Below, piece by piece: positions 28,477 to 38,633 of a stretch of 64,000 bases of DNA. The first letter of the stretch is position 1. Each line of letters starts with the position of its first letter. Source of the stretch: Microbulbifer elongatus (GTDB lineage: Bacteria; Pseudomonadota; Gammaproteobacteria; Pseudomonadales; Cellvibrionaceae); contig NZ_JAIVKJ010000006.1 in the NCBI RefSeq assembly GCF_020524885.1, forward strand, positions 1 through 64,000. Direction: 5' to 3'. The notes under the pieces were generated by a model that did no database searches, was not told the origin of the DNA, and saw only the letters and a list, made by a program, of their open reading frames with translations. A program made the position numbers and the translations under genes.

Positions 28477-29031
28477 ATGCTGTACAGGTTGGGCGATAAG
28501 CAGCCTGCGCTGGAAGGCGAGGGCCACTACATCGCGCCCGGTGCCCGGGTGATCGGCAATGTCCTGCTGCTGCCCCACAGTTCGGTATGGTTCAACGCGG
28601 TGATCCGCGGGGACAATGACCTGATCACCATTGGTGAGCGAGCGAACATCCAGGACGGCTCTGTGTTGCACACGGACCCGGGTGTGCCACTCACTGTGGG
28701 CACCGGGGTGACGGTGGGGCACAAGGTGACGCTGCACGGTTGCCAGATTGGCGACTATTCGCTGGTGGGTATGAATGCGGTGATTTTGAATGGGGCCAAG
28801 ATTGGCCGTTGCTGCATTATCGGGGCGAATGCGCTGGTGACGGAGAATGCGGAGATTCCGGATTTTTCGCTGGTGTTGGGGAGCCCGGGTAAGGTGGTAA
28901 AGACGCTGGGTGAGTCGACGTTTGAGTTGCTGAAGGCGAGCAGTGAGATTTATGTGGCCAACGGCAAGCGCTTTGCGGAAGCGTTGGTCGAGGTCGATAT
29001 GCCTCAGGCGGTAACCAGTGAGCGAGAGTGA
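28477..29031 (+). CDS. yrdA: Gamma carbonic anhydrase family protein (YrdA-like)
   Basis: A 184-residue left-handed beta-helix protein with hexapeptide repeats. Metal-binding histidines lie in [18 protein letters not shown] and related turns. [22 protein letters not shown] and the bacterial-type ending match YrdA/CaiE-like members. Carbonic anhydrase activity is proven for some family members only, so the function is inferred. It lies after the ogt gene with a 124-bp gap and overlaps the DUF1289 gene by 14 bp. Confidence 0.85.
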   Translation: MLYRLGDKQPALEGEGHYIAPGARVIGNVLLLPHSSVWFNAVIRGDNDLITIGERANIQDGSVLHTDPGVPLTVGTGVTVGHKVTLHGCQIGDYSLVGMNAVILNGAKIGRCCIIGANALVTENAEIPDFSLVLGSPGKVVKTLGESTFELLKASSEIYVANGKRFAEALVEVDMPQAVTSERE

Positions 29032-29260
29032 TTGGAGCAAGGTGAAGGACAAAGAGCCGGAAGCGGAGTTTGATTTTCCGGTGAAGTCGCCTTGTGTGTC
29101 CGTCTGTGCGTTGAACCGCGATGATATCTGTGAGGGGTGCTTTCGCTCCGGCACTGAGATCAGTCAGTGGGGGCGAATGTCCAATGCTGAGAAGAAGCAG
29201 GTATTGGGGAAGTGCCAGGAACGCGCTGTGGAATTGAAGCGGGTTTGGTGGTCCGACTGA
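29018..29260 (+). CDS. DUF1289 protein, four-cysteine
   Basis: An 80-residue protein with the DUF1289 pattern [43 protein letters not shown], whose cysteines (CxxxC...CxxC) may bind an Fe-S cluster or zinc. The function of the family is unknown; it is often next to gamma carbonic anhydrase, as here. The GTG start at 29018 lies within the preceding gene. It is followed by a palindromic element (29282-29380). Confidence 0.8.
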   Translation: MSESDWSKVKDKEPEAEFDFPVKSPCVSVCALNRDDICEGCFRSGTEISQWGRMSNAEKKQVLGKCQERAVELKRVWWSD

Positions 29261-29281
29261 ATTTGTTTTTGTGGCGGTGGA

Positions 29282-29380
29282 GCACCGGGTGCAGGTTTTC
29301 AGGACCGCTGTAGACCCATCCCTGGGCGCTGCGGCGCAAACTTCCTGTTTGCGACGCTCCTGAAAACCTGCACCCGGCAC
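29282..29380 (-). repeat. Long-stem palindromic element A
   Basis: Arms CCGGGTGCAGGTTTTCAGGA (29285-29304) and its perfect complement (29358-29377) form a 20-bp stem. Inside are a second hairpin (CGCAAAC, loop TTCCT, GTTTGCG) and, read on the minus strand, a core resembling CCCAGGGATGGGTCTACAGCGG. It shares its order and core with elements B, C and D, but the stem sequences differ. It lies 22 bp after the DUF1289 stop and has no U-run. Confidence 0.8.
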
Positions 29381-29484
29381 TCCACCTGCGCATTTGACCG
29401 CATTACTCCGTCAGAAATTATTGGGTACCAGGTTGCTTCGGGCTGCTTGGGCTTACGAAGTGAAAAATTACCAGAATTGCACGA

Positions 29485-29595
29485 GCACCGAGGGGCGGTA
29501 AGCCCTTCCGGGACCTTCTCCGACATGGATGTCGGAGCAGAGCTACATGGATGTATACACCGCGTGTCCCGGAAGGGCTTACCGCCTCTCGGTGC
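29485..29595 (+). repeat. Long-stem palindromic element B
   Basis: A 30-bp outer stem (29485-29514 against 29566-29595) with a single mismatch. The inner hairpin is CTCCGACA, loop TGGA, TGTCGGAG, and the core ACATGGATGTATACACCGCG lies before the right arm. It stands about 55 bp before the dnaE start, so an over-long dnaE reading would translate part of it. Together with element A, about 110 bp away in the opposite orientation, it fills most of the 391-bp gap between DUF1289 and dnaE. The remaining sequence holds no gene. Confidence 0.85.
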
Positions 29596-29651
29596 GTACC
29601 CGGATCAGAGCTCGTAGATCGAGCGCCGGAACCAGATCAAATAGAAAAAAT

Positions 29652-32600
29652 ATGACCCAATCCTTCGTACATTTAAGAATCCACACAGAATACTCCCTGA
29701 TCGACGGCCTGGTGCGTATCAAGCCGTTGATTGGTCGTGTTGCCGAGCTGGAAATGCCAGCGGTGGCGATTACGGATCAGACGAATTTTTACGGCCAGGT
29801 GAAGTTTTACAAGGGCTGTATGGGTGCCGGGGTGAAGCCGATTACCGGGGCCGATTTCTGGTTGAAGGAAGGTGGTGAGGAGCAGCCTACGCTGCTGACG
29901 CTGTATGCCATGAATGGCACCGGCTACCGCAATATCACCGAGCTGATTTCCCGTGCCTGGATGGAAGGGCAGTACCACGGCCACGGGTTTGTGGAGCGGG
30001 AGTGGATTGAGCAGGCTTCGGAAGGCGTGTTGATGTTGTCCGGGGCCAAGTATGGCGATGTGGGCCGCGCGCTGATCGCTGGGCGGAACTCGCAGGCGGA
30101 GACGTTGGCGCAGGAGTGGGAGCGGATTTTTCCGGGGCGCTATTACCTTGAGTTACAGCGTACCGGTCGCCCGGGAGATGAAGAGTATCTGCACGCGGCG
30201 GTTGGTCTTGCCGGCAAGTTGAACCTGCCGGTGGTGGCCACCAACGATGTGCGCTTTATTGAAGACAGCGAGTTTGAAGCCCATGAGGTGCGGGTGTGTA
30301 TCCGTGAAGGGCGTGCGCTGGACGACCCGCGTCGCGAGCGTCGCTATTCTTCCGAGCAGTACCTGCGTACCCCGGAAGAAATGCAGGAGTTGTTCAAGGA
30401 TATTCCAGAAGCGCTGGAAAACACGGTGGAAATTGCCCGTCGCTGTTCCTCGCCGATCCAGCTGGGCAAGTACTTCCTGCCCCAGTTCCCGATTCCGGAA
30501 GGGATGACGGAAAACGAATTCTTCGAGAAGATTTCTTTTGATGGTCTGTACGAGCGTCTGGAATTTATTCTCGACAAGTCCGCGCCGGATTACGAGGCGC
30601 GCAAGAAAGAGTACGAGGATCGCCTGCGCTTTGAGCTGGATATCGTTATCCAGATGGGGTTCCCCGGTTACTTCCTGATCGTGATGGACTTTATCCAGTG
30701 GGCCAAGGATCACGATATTCCGGTGGGCCCGGGGCGGGGTTCCGGTGCGGGCTCGCTGATTGCTTACTCGCAGAAAATTACTGACCTGGACCCGCTGCAA
30801 TACGATCTGCTATTCGAGCGATTCCTGAACCCGGAGCGGGTTTCCATGCCCGACTTCGACGTCGACTTCTGTATGGAGAAGCGCGACCGGGTCATCAATT
30901 ACGTGGCCGACAACTACGGCCGCAACGCGGTGAGCCAGATTATTACCTTCGGTACCATGGCCGCGAAGGCGGTGGTGCGGGACGTGGCGCGGGTGCAGGG
31001 CAAGTCTTATGGCCTTGCGGACAAGCTTTCGAAAATGATTCCGCCCGACCCGGGCATGACGCTGGCGAAGGCGTTCGAGCAGGAAGAAGTATTGCGGGAA
31101 TTCCTCGAGAACGACGAGGAAGGCCAGGAAATCTGGGAGATGGCGCTGCAGCTGGAAGGTGTGGCGCGGAACGTGGGCAAGCACGCCGGTGGTGTGGTTA
31201 TTGCCCCCACCAAGCTTACGGATTTTGCCCCGCTCTACTGTGACGAAACCGGTGCAGGCCTGGTTACCCAGTTCGACAAGAACGACGTGGAAGACGCGGG
31301 CCTGGTGAAGTTCGACTTCCTGGGTCTGCGGACCCTGACCATCATCGACTGGGCCAAGGCGATGGTGGACGAGCAGCGCGCGATAGAGGGCAAAGAGCCG
31401 CTCGTGATTGAAGCGCTGCCGCTGGACGATCCCGAAACCTACAAGATGATCAAGCGCGCCGAGACCACCGCGGTATTCCAGCTGGAATCCCGCGGTATGA
31501 AGGACCTGATCAAGCGCCTGCAGCCGGATAACCTCGAGGACATGATCGCCCTGGTGGCCCTGTTCCGTCCGGGCCCGCTGCAGTCGGGCATGGTGGATGA
31601 CTTTATCAACCGGAAGCACGGCCGCGCGCAGGTGGCCTACCCGGATGCCAAGTACCAGCACGAAAAACTGAAGCCGATCCTGGAGCCCACTTACGGGGTA
31701 ATTGTTTACCAGGAACAGGTCATGCAGATCGCCCAGGAACTCGCGGGCTATACCCTCGGCGGCGCGGACATGCTGCGCCGGGCGATGGGTAAGAAAAAGC
31801 CCGAGGAGATGGCCAAGCAGCGCAGTACCTTCGAGGAGGGCGCCAAGTCGGAAGGCGTCGATCCCGAGCTGGCGATGAAGATCTTTGACCTGGTGGAGAA
31901 GTTCGCCGGTTACGGCTTTAACAAATCCCACTCCGCCGCTTACGCACTGGTGTCTTACCAGACGGCCTGGCTGAAGGCCCACTACCCGGCGCAATTTATG
32001 GCCGCCACCATGTCTTCGGACATGGACAAGACCGACAAGGTGGTGACCTTTATCGAAGAGTGTCGGGCCATGAAGCTCGACCTGGTGCCGCCGGATGTAA
32101 ACCTGGGTACCTACCAGTTCTCTGTGCCTGTCTCCGAGAGTGGGGACAACCGCATCATCTACGGCCTGGGTGCGATCAAAGGTCTGGGTGAGGGCCCCAT
32201 CGACAACATCATTGCCGAGCGTGAACAGAATGGGCCCTTTACGGATCTGTTCGACTTCTGTTCCCGTATCGACCCGCGCAAGGTCAACAAGCGTGCGCTG
32301 GAAGCGCTGGTGCGCTCCGGGGCTTTGGACAGCATCGGCCCGGATACCAACAGCGCCGATGGCCTGGATTATTCCCGTTCGGTGCTGTTCAACGCGCTGG
32401 ATGAGGCGGTGAAGTCCGCCGAGCAGCAGAGCAAGAACGACAGCGCCGGCATGATGGATCTGTTCGGTGAGGTGGTGCGCTCTGCTTCCGATGGCGACGT
32501 CTATGAGGATTTCCGCAATGCGCGTCCGTGGAGTATCCGCGAGCGTCTTGAGGGCGAGAAGAACACGCTCGGTCTGTACCTCACCGGTCACCCCATCGAT

Positions 32601-33182
32601 GAGTACGAAGAAGAGCTGAAGCACCTGGTGAAGGCGCGGATTGCCGACCTGAAACCGGGCCGTGAGAATCAGAAAGTGGCTGGCCTCTGTGTCGGTATGC
32701 GGGTGATGAAGACCAAGCGCGGCGATTCCATGGCCATCGTGACCCTGGATGACCGCAGTGCGCGGATAGAGGCGGCGGTGTTCAGCGAGGCGTTTGGCGA
32801 GCACCGGGAAAAGCTGGTGAAGGATTCGCTGCTGGTGCTGGAGGGCTCTATCTCGCACGACGATTACAGCGGCGGTCTGAAGATGAGCGTTAACAGCGTG
32901 TCTACGCTGGACGACCTGCGCAGCGGCAGTGTGATTGGGGTGACCCTGAAAATCGACAGTGCCCAGGCGATGCCGAAGATGGGGCAGCGCTTGAGTGCCT
33001 GCCTGCGGCCCTATGTGGGTGGCACATGTCCGGTGATGGTGGAAGTGGAACGCAGTGACGCCCGCGGTACATTCCGCCTGGCGGAAGAGTGGAAAGTGGA
33101 GCCAAATGACCAGCTGATCCAGTCCCTGCGGGAGGTGATCGGTCGGGAGCGGGTGCAGCTCAACTACAATCAACGGCAGTAA
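29652..33182 (+). CDS. dnaE: DNA polymerase III alpha subunit
   Basis: The replicative polymerase catalytic subunit, 1176 residues. The N-terminal PHP domain ([33 protein letters not shown]) is followed by palm, fingers and thumb with catalytic aspartates in [14 protein letters not shown]. Other landmarks are [27 protein letters not shown], and the C-terminal OB-fold ([29 protein letters not shown]) and tau-binding region. ATG 29652 is used ([14 protein letters not shown]); an upstream reading from 29529 would translate the palindromic element, which is not protein-like. The ribosome binding site is weak. accA follows after 253 bp, the usual order in gammaproteobacteria. Confidence 0.97.
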   Translation: MTQSFVHLRIHTEYSLIDGLVRIKPLIGRVAELEMPAVAITDQTNFYGQVKFYKGCMGAGVKPITGADFWLKEGGEEQPTLLTLYAMNGTGYRNITELISRAWMEGQYHGHGFVEREWIEQASEGVLMLSGAKYGDVGRALIAGRNSQAETLAQEWERIFPGRYYLELQRTGRPGDEEYLHAAVGLAGKLNLPVVATNDVRFIEDSEFEAHEVRVCIREGRALDDPRRERRYSSEQYLRTPEEMQELFKDIPEALENTVEIARRCSSPIQLGKYFLPQFPIPEGMTENEFFEKISFDGLYERLEFILDKSAPDYEARKKEYEDRLRFELDIVIQMGFPGYFLIVMDFIQWAKDHDIPVGPGRGSGAGSLIAYSQKITDLDPLQYDLLFERFLNPERVSMPDFDVDFCMEKRDRVINYVADNYGRNAVSQIITFGTMAAKAVVRDVARVQGKSYGLADKLSKMIPPDPGMTLAKAFEQEEVLREFLENDEEGQEIWEMALQLEGVARNVGKHAGGVVIAPTKLTDFAPLYCDETGAGLVTQFDKNDVEDAGLVKFDFLGLRTLTIIDWAKAMVDEQRAIEGKEPLVIEALPLDDPETYKMIKRAETTAVFQLESRGMKDLIKRLQPDNLEDMIALVALFRPGPLQSGMVDDFINRKHGRAQVAYPDAKYQHEKLKPILEPTYGVIVYQEQVMQIAQELAGYTLGGADMLRRAMGKKKPEEMAKQRSTFEEGAKSEGVDPELAMKIFDLVEKFAGYGFNKSHSAAYALVSYQTAWLKAHYPAQFMAATMSSDMDKTDKVVTFIEECRAMKLDLVPPDVNLGTYQFSVPVSESGDNRIIYGLGAIKGLGEGPIDNIIAEREQNGPFTDLFDFCSRIDPRKVNKRALEALVRSGALDSIGPDTNSADGLDYSRSVLFNALDEAVKSAEQQSKNDSAGMMDLFGEVVRSASDGDVYEDFRNARPWSIRERLEGEKNTLGLYLTGHPIDEYEEELKHLVKARIADLKPGRENQKVAGLCVGMRVMKTKRGDSMAIVTLDDRSARIEAAVFSEAFGEHREKLVKDSLLVLEGSISHDDYSGGLKMSVNSVSTLDDLRSGSVIGVTLKIDSAQAMPKMGQRLSACLRPYVGGTCPVMVEVERSDARGTFRLAEEWKVEPNDQLIQSLREVIGRERVQLNYNQRQ

Positions 33183-33435
33183 TTTGGGGCCGTCCGATTT
33201 GCGGGGTGGCGGGTACTGGCTCTTGCCGGCGGCTCGCCAGCACCCTCGCCAGCAACCATGGCAATTTGGACACTGAATGGGCAGGTTAGTGAGGTGTGCA
33301 CTCGACTGGTTGGTCCTGGCCCGGTAAGCTAGCCGCCATTTTCAGTACACGAGGCCTGTTTGCGACCGTTAGGGGTGATTTGGTCGCATTTTCCAACATT
33401 TGGCAGGCCCTCAGAATTATCAAGGCGCGAAATAA

Positions 33436-34392
33436 ATGAACTTCAGTTTTCTCGAGTTTGAACAGCCGATTGCGGAACTGGAAAGCAAGATCAAGGAGCT
33501 TCAGCACGTCGGGGACGACAACGACCTCAACATCGCTGAAGAGATCAACCGACTGCGGGAGAAGAGCGAGAAGCTTACCGAGTCTCTGTATTCCGACCTG
33601 TCCCCCTGGCAGATCGTGCAGGTGGCACGTCATCCGCAGCGTCCTTACGCCAAAGACTATATCGAACGCATGTTCACCGATTGGGATGAGCTGCACGGCG
33701 ACCGTCACTTCGGTGACGACCAGGCGATCATTGCCGGTATCGGCCGTCTGGAAGGCCGCCCGGTGGCGGTGATTGGCGAAGAGAAGGGCCGCACGGTCAA
33801 CGAGAAGGTGAAGCGCAACTTCGGTATGCCGAAGCCCGAGGGCTACCGCAAGGCCCAGCGCATCATGGAAATGGCTGAGCGGTTCAAGATGCCGGTGCTT
33901 ACCCTCATCGACACGCCGGGAGCCTACCCGGGTATCGACAGTGAAGAGCGCGGTATCTCCGAGGCGATTGCCAAGAATCTGGCGGTGATGTCGCGCCTGC
34001 GCACGCCGATCATCTGTACGGTGATTGGTGAGGGCTCCTCCGGTGGCGCACTGGCGATCGGTGTGGGTGACCAGCTGAATATGCTGCAGTACTCCACTTA
34101 CTTTGTGATCTCTCCGGAAGGCTGTGCGAACATCATCTGGAAAACCGTGGAGAAGGCGCCACTGGCGGCCGAGGCCATGGGTGTGACTTCCAGCGTGCTG
34201 GAAGAACTGGGTATTGTGGACGAGACACTGCCAGAACCACTCGGTGGCGCACACCGCGATCCGGACCTGATGGCGGCGCGCCTGCGCGATCGTCTGTCCG
34301 AGCAGCTGGACAAACTGACGGCGGTACCGCTGGACGATTTGCTGGAGAAGCGTTACCAGCGCCTGATGAGCTACGGCAACGTCGTCGGTTGA
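33436..34392 (+). CDS. accA: Acetyl-CoA carboxylase carboxyltransferase alpha subunit
   Basis: A 318-residue half of the carboxyltransferase that makes malonyl-CoA in fatty acid synthesis; it pairs with AccD. Motifs include [21 protein letters not shown], the [30 protein letters not shown] segment, [40 protein letters not shown] and the oxyanion region [15 protein letters not shown]. Length and ends are normal. The typical tilS neighbour is missing: accA is closed by a terminator, and a minus-strand gene follows. Confidence 0.96.
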   Translation: MNFSFLEFEQPIAELESKIKELQHVGDDNDLNIAEEINRLREKSEKLTESLYSDLSPWQIVQVARHPQRPYAKDYIERMFTDWDELHGDRHFGDDQAIIAGIGRLEGRPVAVIGEEKGRTVNEKVKRNFGMPKPEGYRKAQRIMEMAERFKMPVLTLIDTPGAYPGIDSEERGISEAIAKNLAVMSRLRTPIICTVIGEGSSGGALAIGVGDQLNMLQYSTYFVISPEGCANIIWKTVEKAPLAAEAMGVTSSVLEELGIVDETLPEPLGGAHRDPDLMAARLRDRLSEQLDKLTAVPLDDLLEKRYQRLMSYGNVVG

Positions 34393-34412
34393 TCGGCTGG
34401 CGATCCGGTATG

Positions 34413-34446
34413 AAAAAGGCGGCAACTTCGGTTGCCGCCTTTTTTT
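34413..34446 (+). terminator. Intrinsic terminator of accA
   Basis: AAAAAGGCGGCAAC, a TTCG tetraloop, and GTTGCCGCC followed by seven or more Ts. The A and T runs on the two sides let it work for both converging genes. Confidence 0.9.
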
Positions 34447-34459
34447 ATGCTTGCCCAGG

Positions 34460-35821
34460 CTACAAGCGCAGGATCTCCCGGTATCCGGCAACCCGCGCAT
34501 CAAAGGGTGTATTGTCATTCAGATAGAGACGCAGGCAGTCGGCGGAATCCGGTTCGCCGTGCACCAGTTGAATCCGGGTGCCGGCCTGCATTTTGGATTG
34601 CATCAGCCACTCGCCAAGTTCAACGTAATCCGCATGGGCGGATAATCCCTCGAGTACTTCGACCTGTGCTTTGCAGGGCACATACTCGCCGTGAATCTTC
34701 ACACTCCTTGCGCCGGCCAGCAGGCGAGCGCCGCGGGTTCCACCTGCCTGGTATCCTGTAAATAATACTGTTGCGCGGTGGTCGGGCAGCAACCGTTTCA
34801 TATGATGCAGGATGCGGCCACCCGTTGCCATGCCGCTGCCGGCGATGATGATGTGCGGATACTGGATATTTTCCAGTGCCTTGGACTGGTCAACGCCGCG
34901 AGTGTACTGGATACCGCTACCCATAAAGCTGCAACTTTCGGCGCTCAGGCGATGCTGTTTTGGATACTGCGCGTAGATTTCCGAGGCATCGATGGCCATG
35001 GGACTGTCCAGGAACACCGGTACATTCGGGATGCGGTTTTGTCGTATGAGATTGAGCAGCAGGTATTGCAGCGTCTGCGCGCGCCCCACCGCGAAGCTCG
35101 GGATTAACAGGACACCGCCGCGGCCAACTGTGTTATTCACGATTTCCGCGAGTTGTTGCCAGTGGTCAACCTGGGGGTGGCGACGATCTCCGTAGGTGGA
35201 CTCCAGCAGTAACAGGTCCAGTGCTGGCAACGGACGCGGCGGGTACATGATGAGATCGTCCGGGCGTCCGACATCACCGGAAAAGCCCACCCTTTTGCCA
35301 TCGGCTTCCAGAATGACACTCCCGGCACCCAGAATGTGGCCCGCAGGTTGAATATGCAGTGTGGCGCTGCCAATTCGTATTTTTTCATCAAATTCCACCG
35401 GCTGGAAAAGCTCCAGGCATCGCTCCGCGGTATCGCCGTTGTACAGAGGTTGTGGGTGAGCGTGTTTGCCGATTTTGTGGCGCTCGTAATAGCGCGCGTC
35501 TTCTTCCTGAATGTGGCCGGCGTCGGGCAGCAGAATAGAGCAGAGGTCTCGGGTTGCGTGGTGGCAGTAGACGGGACCGCGATAGCCCAGCTGGTAGAGA
35601 CGCGGAATATAGCCTGAATGATCCAGGTGGGCGTGGGTCAGGACGATGCCCTTTAAGTGCCGGTAGTCGAACAGCGGCGCTTCCCAGTTGCGCTCCCGCA
35701 GCCACTTGTAGCCCTGGAACATCCCGCAGTCGACCAGAAACTCGGTCTTGCGTTCATCCACACTGATCAGGAATTTTGAGCCAGTGACGGTGCCGGTGCC
35801 GCCGAGAAAAGTGATATTCAT
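34460..35821 (-). CDS. Beta-CASP metallo-beta-lactamase RNase/hydrolase
   Basis: A 453-residue protein. The metallo-beta-lactamase signature THAHLDHSGYIPRL is at about residues 61-74; other metal ligands are in GHILGAGS and SGDVGRPD. The beta-CASP insert follows (STYGDRRHP, PSFAVGRAQTLQYLL, IIIAGSGMATGGRILHH), and the ending ...LSAHADYVELGEWL carries the motif C histidine. Relatives include RNase J-like and CPSF-73-like exo/endonucleases, so RNA cleavage is likely. It overlaps the PRPP-synthetase-like gene by four bases, which makes co-translation probable. Confidence 0.85.
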   Translation of the reverse strand: MNITFLGGTGTVTGSKFLISVDERKTEFLVDCGMFQGYKWLRERNWEAPLFDYRHLKGIVLTHAHLDHSGYIPRLYQLGYRGPVYCHHATRDLCSILLPDAGHIQEEDARYYERHKIGKHAHPQPLYNGDTAERCLELFQPVEFDEKIRIGSATLHIQPAGHILGAGSVILEADGKRVGFSGDVGRPDDLIMYPPRPLPALDLLLLESTYGDRRHPQVDHWQQLAEIVNNTVGRGGVLLIPSFAVGRAQTLQYLLLNLIRQNRIPNVPVFLDSPMAIDASEIYAQYPKQHRLSAESCSFMGSGIQYTRGVDQSKALENIQYPHIIIAGSGMATGGRILHHMKRLLPDHRATVLFTGYQAGGTRGARLLAGARSVKIHGEYVPCKAQVEVLEGLSAHADYVELGEWLMQSKMQAGTRIQLVHGEPDSADCLRLYLNDNTPFDARVAGYREILRL

Positions 35822-36744
35822 GATTGTTGGTCTCTGCGGCCTCCACGGTCGATGTCTGCAAGCATTGTGTGAATCGCGGGAATGATTAATGGCGACAGGT
35901 CAAAGGTGCTGTGATCGCCGGGTATGCTGTTGCTCACCGCGAGCTGGTCTGCGCCGGCATCAAGAATTTTTCGATCCGCGTCTTCGGCGAACACGCCGTG
36001 CACGGCTGCGCAGATGATTCGTCTGACGCCTGCATGCTTTAGAGCCGCGATGGTTTGCAGCACCGTGTGGCCACTGGAAATGACATCGTCGATGATGACC
36101 GCGGTGCAGTAGCGAGTGATGTTGCTGTCTGCCGGCAGCGACACTCTTACATCGCGATCGCCATGGCGTTGTTTGTTACCCACCAGGAACGGCCTGCCAG
36201 CCGCATTTGCCAGGGTCTCTACCCACTGGCGGCTCTCGGCGTCGGGCCCGACCAGCAGCGTATCTGGCTGGGTGGCGATCCAGGCTTTCAGCGCAGGCAT
36301 ACCGGAAATGGCGAGAGCAGGGATTGAATAGATTTCGTTGAGATTGTGGTAACGATGCAGGTGCGGATCCACCGTCACCAGCCAGTCGACGGTCGAGGAA
36401 ACCAGCTCGGCGAAGATGGCGGAAGTCAGTGCTTCCCCTGGGTTGAAGATAGTGTCCTGGCGCATATAGCAGAGATAAGGCGCTATCATCCCGATACTCG
36501 CGGCGCCCTGCGCTCGCAGCGTGTGGGCAAGGAACCGTATCGGCAGAATTTTTTCGTCTGGCTGTAACAGGTTGGCGAGCAGTATGCAGTGGCGACCGCT
36601 CACCGTTGACAGGACGCGTATATAGGATTCGCCGTCGGGAAAGCGGCGCATCTGCAGCGCGCCCTGTTCGGCGCCCAGTCCTTTGCCCAGTGGCGCTTGG
36701 AGAGGGAGTGCCGGTTCGAGAGAAAACAGAATTGGATGTGCCAT
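35818..36744 (-). CDS. PRPP synthetase-like phosphoribosyltransferase-fold protein
   Basis: A 308-residue protein of the ribose-phosphate diphosphokinase family. The ATP/metal-binding region FLAHTLRAQGAASIGMIAPYLCYMRQDTIF and VDPHLH resemble Prs, and the PRPP-binding loop is AVIIDDVISSGHTVLQTIAALK. The catalytic lysine/arginine loop reads NKQRHGDRDVRV, diverged from the canonical DKRR segment. It is therefore a diverged paralogue, not the housekeeping Prs. Its partners upstream and downstream (AMP/thymidine phosphorylase-like and beta-CASP) recur as a unit in some proteobacteria as far as I know. Reaction direction and substrate are unproven. Confidence 0.8.
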   Translation of the reverse strand: MAHPILFSLEPALPLQAPLGKGLGAEQGALQMRRFPDGESYIRVLSTVSGRHCILLANLLQPDEKILPIRFLAHTLRAQGAASIGMIAPYLCYMRQDTIFNPGEALTSAIFAELVSSTVDWLVTVDPHLHRYHNLNEIYSIPALAISGMPALKAWIATQPDTLLVGPDAESRQWVETLANAAGRPFLVGNKQRHGDRDVRVSLPADSNITRYCTAVIIDDVISSGHTVLQTIAALKHAGVRRIICAAVHGVFAEDADRKILDAGADQLAVSNSIPGDHSTFDLSPLIIPAIHTMLADIDRGGRRDQQS

Positions 36745-36759
36745 CTGGTGCTCGCCTCT

Positions 36760-38310
36760 TCAGTCCCCGACGGGCGTATCCAAGGGTGTTTCAACAGACG
36801 TATCGACGGGCGCTACATCAAACAGGTCGCGGTTCTGGTGGTAGTACTCCCGTGCGTAGGCGAGCTCACCCGGTGTCTGGGCCAACAGTGTGGCCAGGAC
36901 TTGCCCGGCTTCGATTTTTTCACCCACTTTTACTCGCAGGCGCAGCCCGGCTTCCGGGGAAGAGGGGGCGCCGGCAACCTTTGCCAGGTGTGCCAGGCGC
37001 CGGTTGTCCATGCTGCGCAGGCATCCGCCCCATTTGCTGCGCAGTTCAATATGGTGACTGGCACTGGGGATGTCACGAAGGCCGCCCTGGGCCTCGCAGA
37101 TATTAAGGAACTGCTGCAGGGCTCTGCCGGAAGTTAGGATTTCCCGTGCATTTCGGTACGCCTGCTCTTCACTGACGTCACTGGCCATACACAGAAGCTG
37201 CGCGGCAAGAAATAAGGCGCGTTCCTTGAGATCCGCAGGCGCGGTCTCTTCATTGTGCAGAACACTCAGTACATCGCGTGCCTCTTCTGCAGGGCCAATA
37301 CCCTCGCCAATAGCCTGGCTGCCGTCGGTCTGCACACAGCGAACCTCCACACCGAGCCCTTTGGCCACCGAGTGAAACAGGGATTCCAGCCGCGCAGCTT
37401 GCTGCGGGCTGCGCACTTTCGCTGTCGCGCCCACGGGAATATCAATCAGGATATGGGTGGAGCCTGCCGCTATTTTTTTTGATAGCACCGACGCCACCAG
37501 CTGCCCTTCACTGTCCAGGTTGAGCGCGCGTTCGATGCGGATCAGCAAGTCATCCGTAGGGCTCAGACCAACCTCCCCACCGGCAGAAAGACAGGCGCCG
37601 GTGCGGGTGATCACATTGCGCAGCTGCTCTAGCGGCAGGTCGACATTGGTCAGCACCTCCATGGTATCGGCAGTCCCGGCGGGCGAGGTGATCGCGCGCG
37701 AGGAGGTCTTTGGGATGATGAGCCCTGCAGCACTGACGATCGCCACCACAATAGGCGTGGTGCGATTACCGGGCAGGCCACCAATGCAGTGCTTGTCGAA
37801 CACGCGCTCGTAGTCGGGCCAGTGCAGGCGATTGCCGTTGTCGATCATCGCAGTAGTCAGGGTGATGGTTTCGGCGCTGTTCAGGCGTCCGCCAGCACAG
37901 GCGGTCAGGAAACTGGCAATCTCGATATCCGAGTACAGGCGACTGCCTATGTCGCGGATGATACTGGTGACTTCCAGTGCGTTGAGGCTGTGGCCATAGA
38001 TCTTTTTGCGCAGGGCGCTCAGGGACGCCACCAGCGGGGCATGGTGCACATGCACCAGGGCGTCGTCCTGCAAATCCAGGAATTCCCAGGCGCTGTCAGA
38101 AAAGCCGATATGCCCCTGGGGAAGGATCTTCTCGGCAACGATATTGAGTGTGGCGATCAATGTGTGCCTGCCGGCCTTGATTTGCAGGCGAGTGTTGGCG
38201 GTATAACCTTCCGCGCGGCAGATAGCGCAGTCCTTGCGCATGAATACCACCGGCTCTTCGTGGGTATCTATCCCCATTCTGCAGGCATGTAGAGGCAGTG
38301 CACGTGCCAT
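36760..38310 (-). CDS. AMP/thymidine phosphorylase family enzyme (TIGR02645/03327-like)
   Basis: A 516-residue protein of the archaeal-type nucleoside/NMP phosphorylase group. An N-terminal extension (about 1-90) precedes the glycosyltransferase-3-like domains (VTSIIRDIGSRLYSDIEIASFLTAC and phosphate site DKHCIGGLPGNRTTPIVVAIVSAAG). AITSPAGTADTMEVLTNVDL also matches the AMP phosphorylase branch, and a lipoyl-like C-terminal domain ends it. Family members convert AMP (or thymidine) plus phosphate to base and ribose 1,5-bisphosphate or deoxyribose-1-phosphate. Bacterial DeoA is shorter and lacks the N-terminal domain. It starts the three-gene minus-strand operon. Confidence 0.8.
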   Translation of the reverse strand: MARALPLHACRMGIDTHEEPVVFMRKDCAICRAEGYTANTRLQIKAGRHTLIATLNIVAEKILPQGHIGFSDSAWEFLDLQDDALVHVHHAPLVASLSALRKKIYGHSLNALEVTSIIRDIGSRLYSDIEIASFLTACAGGRLNSAETITLTTAMIDNGNRLHWPDYERVFDKHCIGGLPGNRTTPIVVAIVSAAGLIIPKTSSRAITSPAGTADTMEVLTNVDLPLEQLRNVITRTGACLSAGGEVGLSPTDDLLIRIERALNLDSEGQLVASVLSKKIAAGSTHILIDIPVGATAKVRSPQQAARLESLFHSVAKGLGVEVRCVQTDGSQAIGEGIGPAEEARDVLSVLHNEETAPADLKERALFLAAQLLCMASDVSEEQAYRNAREILTSGRALQQFLNICEAQGGLRDIPSASHHIELRSKWGGCLRSMDNRRLAHLAKVAGAPSSPEAGLRLRVKVGEKIEAGQVLATLLAQTPGELAYAREYYHQNRDLFDVAPVDTSVETPLDTPVGD

Positions 38311-38633
38311 GTATCGCTACCGGATTGCTCTCGTATTGATTCCTGGCCCATTCACCCCGGTAGTGGCGCTGCCGGCGGGCCGGATATCCACTGCATTGAG
38401 GGCATGGTTACGGAAGTATAGGCGGTTGCCCGCTGCGACCGGCTTGCCTTCACTCGCGCTCTTGTGTGTCCCCAAATGACCAGTTGGGGGCCCGTGACTA
38501 CTGGGTTTGTGCCTGTCCTGAGGTTAGAATCACCACTGCTGAAAATCCGGCCGGCGAAATCGCTTGTAGAGCCGGAGATCACGGGTTACCGCCCCACCAT
38601 CGAACAACCATTACCAATTTGACGAGGTCTGCC
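38311..38633. other. Divergent intergenic region, 323 bp
   Basis: Separates the minus-strand phosphorylase operon from the plus-strand exporter. Open frames here are shadows, and I see no RNA gene, repeat or convincing operator. Promoters for both directions must lie here, but none matches consensus well. A GACGAGG ribosome-binding-like stretch (38621-38627) precedes a TTG start. Confidence 0.5.

Noticed and set aside
30810-33173. 787-codon minus-strand frame over dnaE
   Set aside because: Antisense shadow of a GC-rich gene; residues are histidine/leucine/arginine-rich as expected of a reverse frame, with no known domain.
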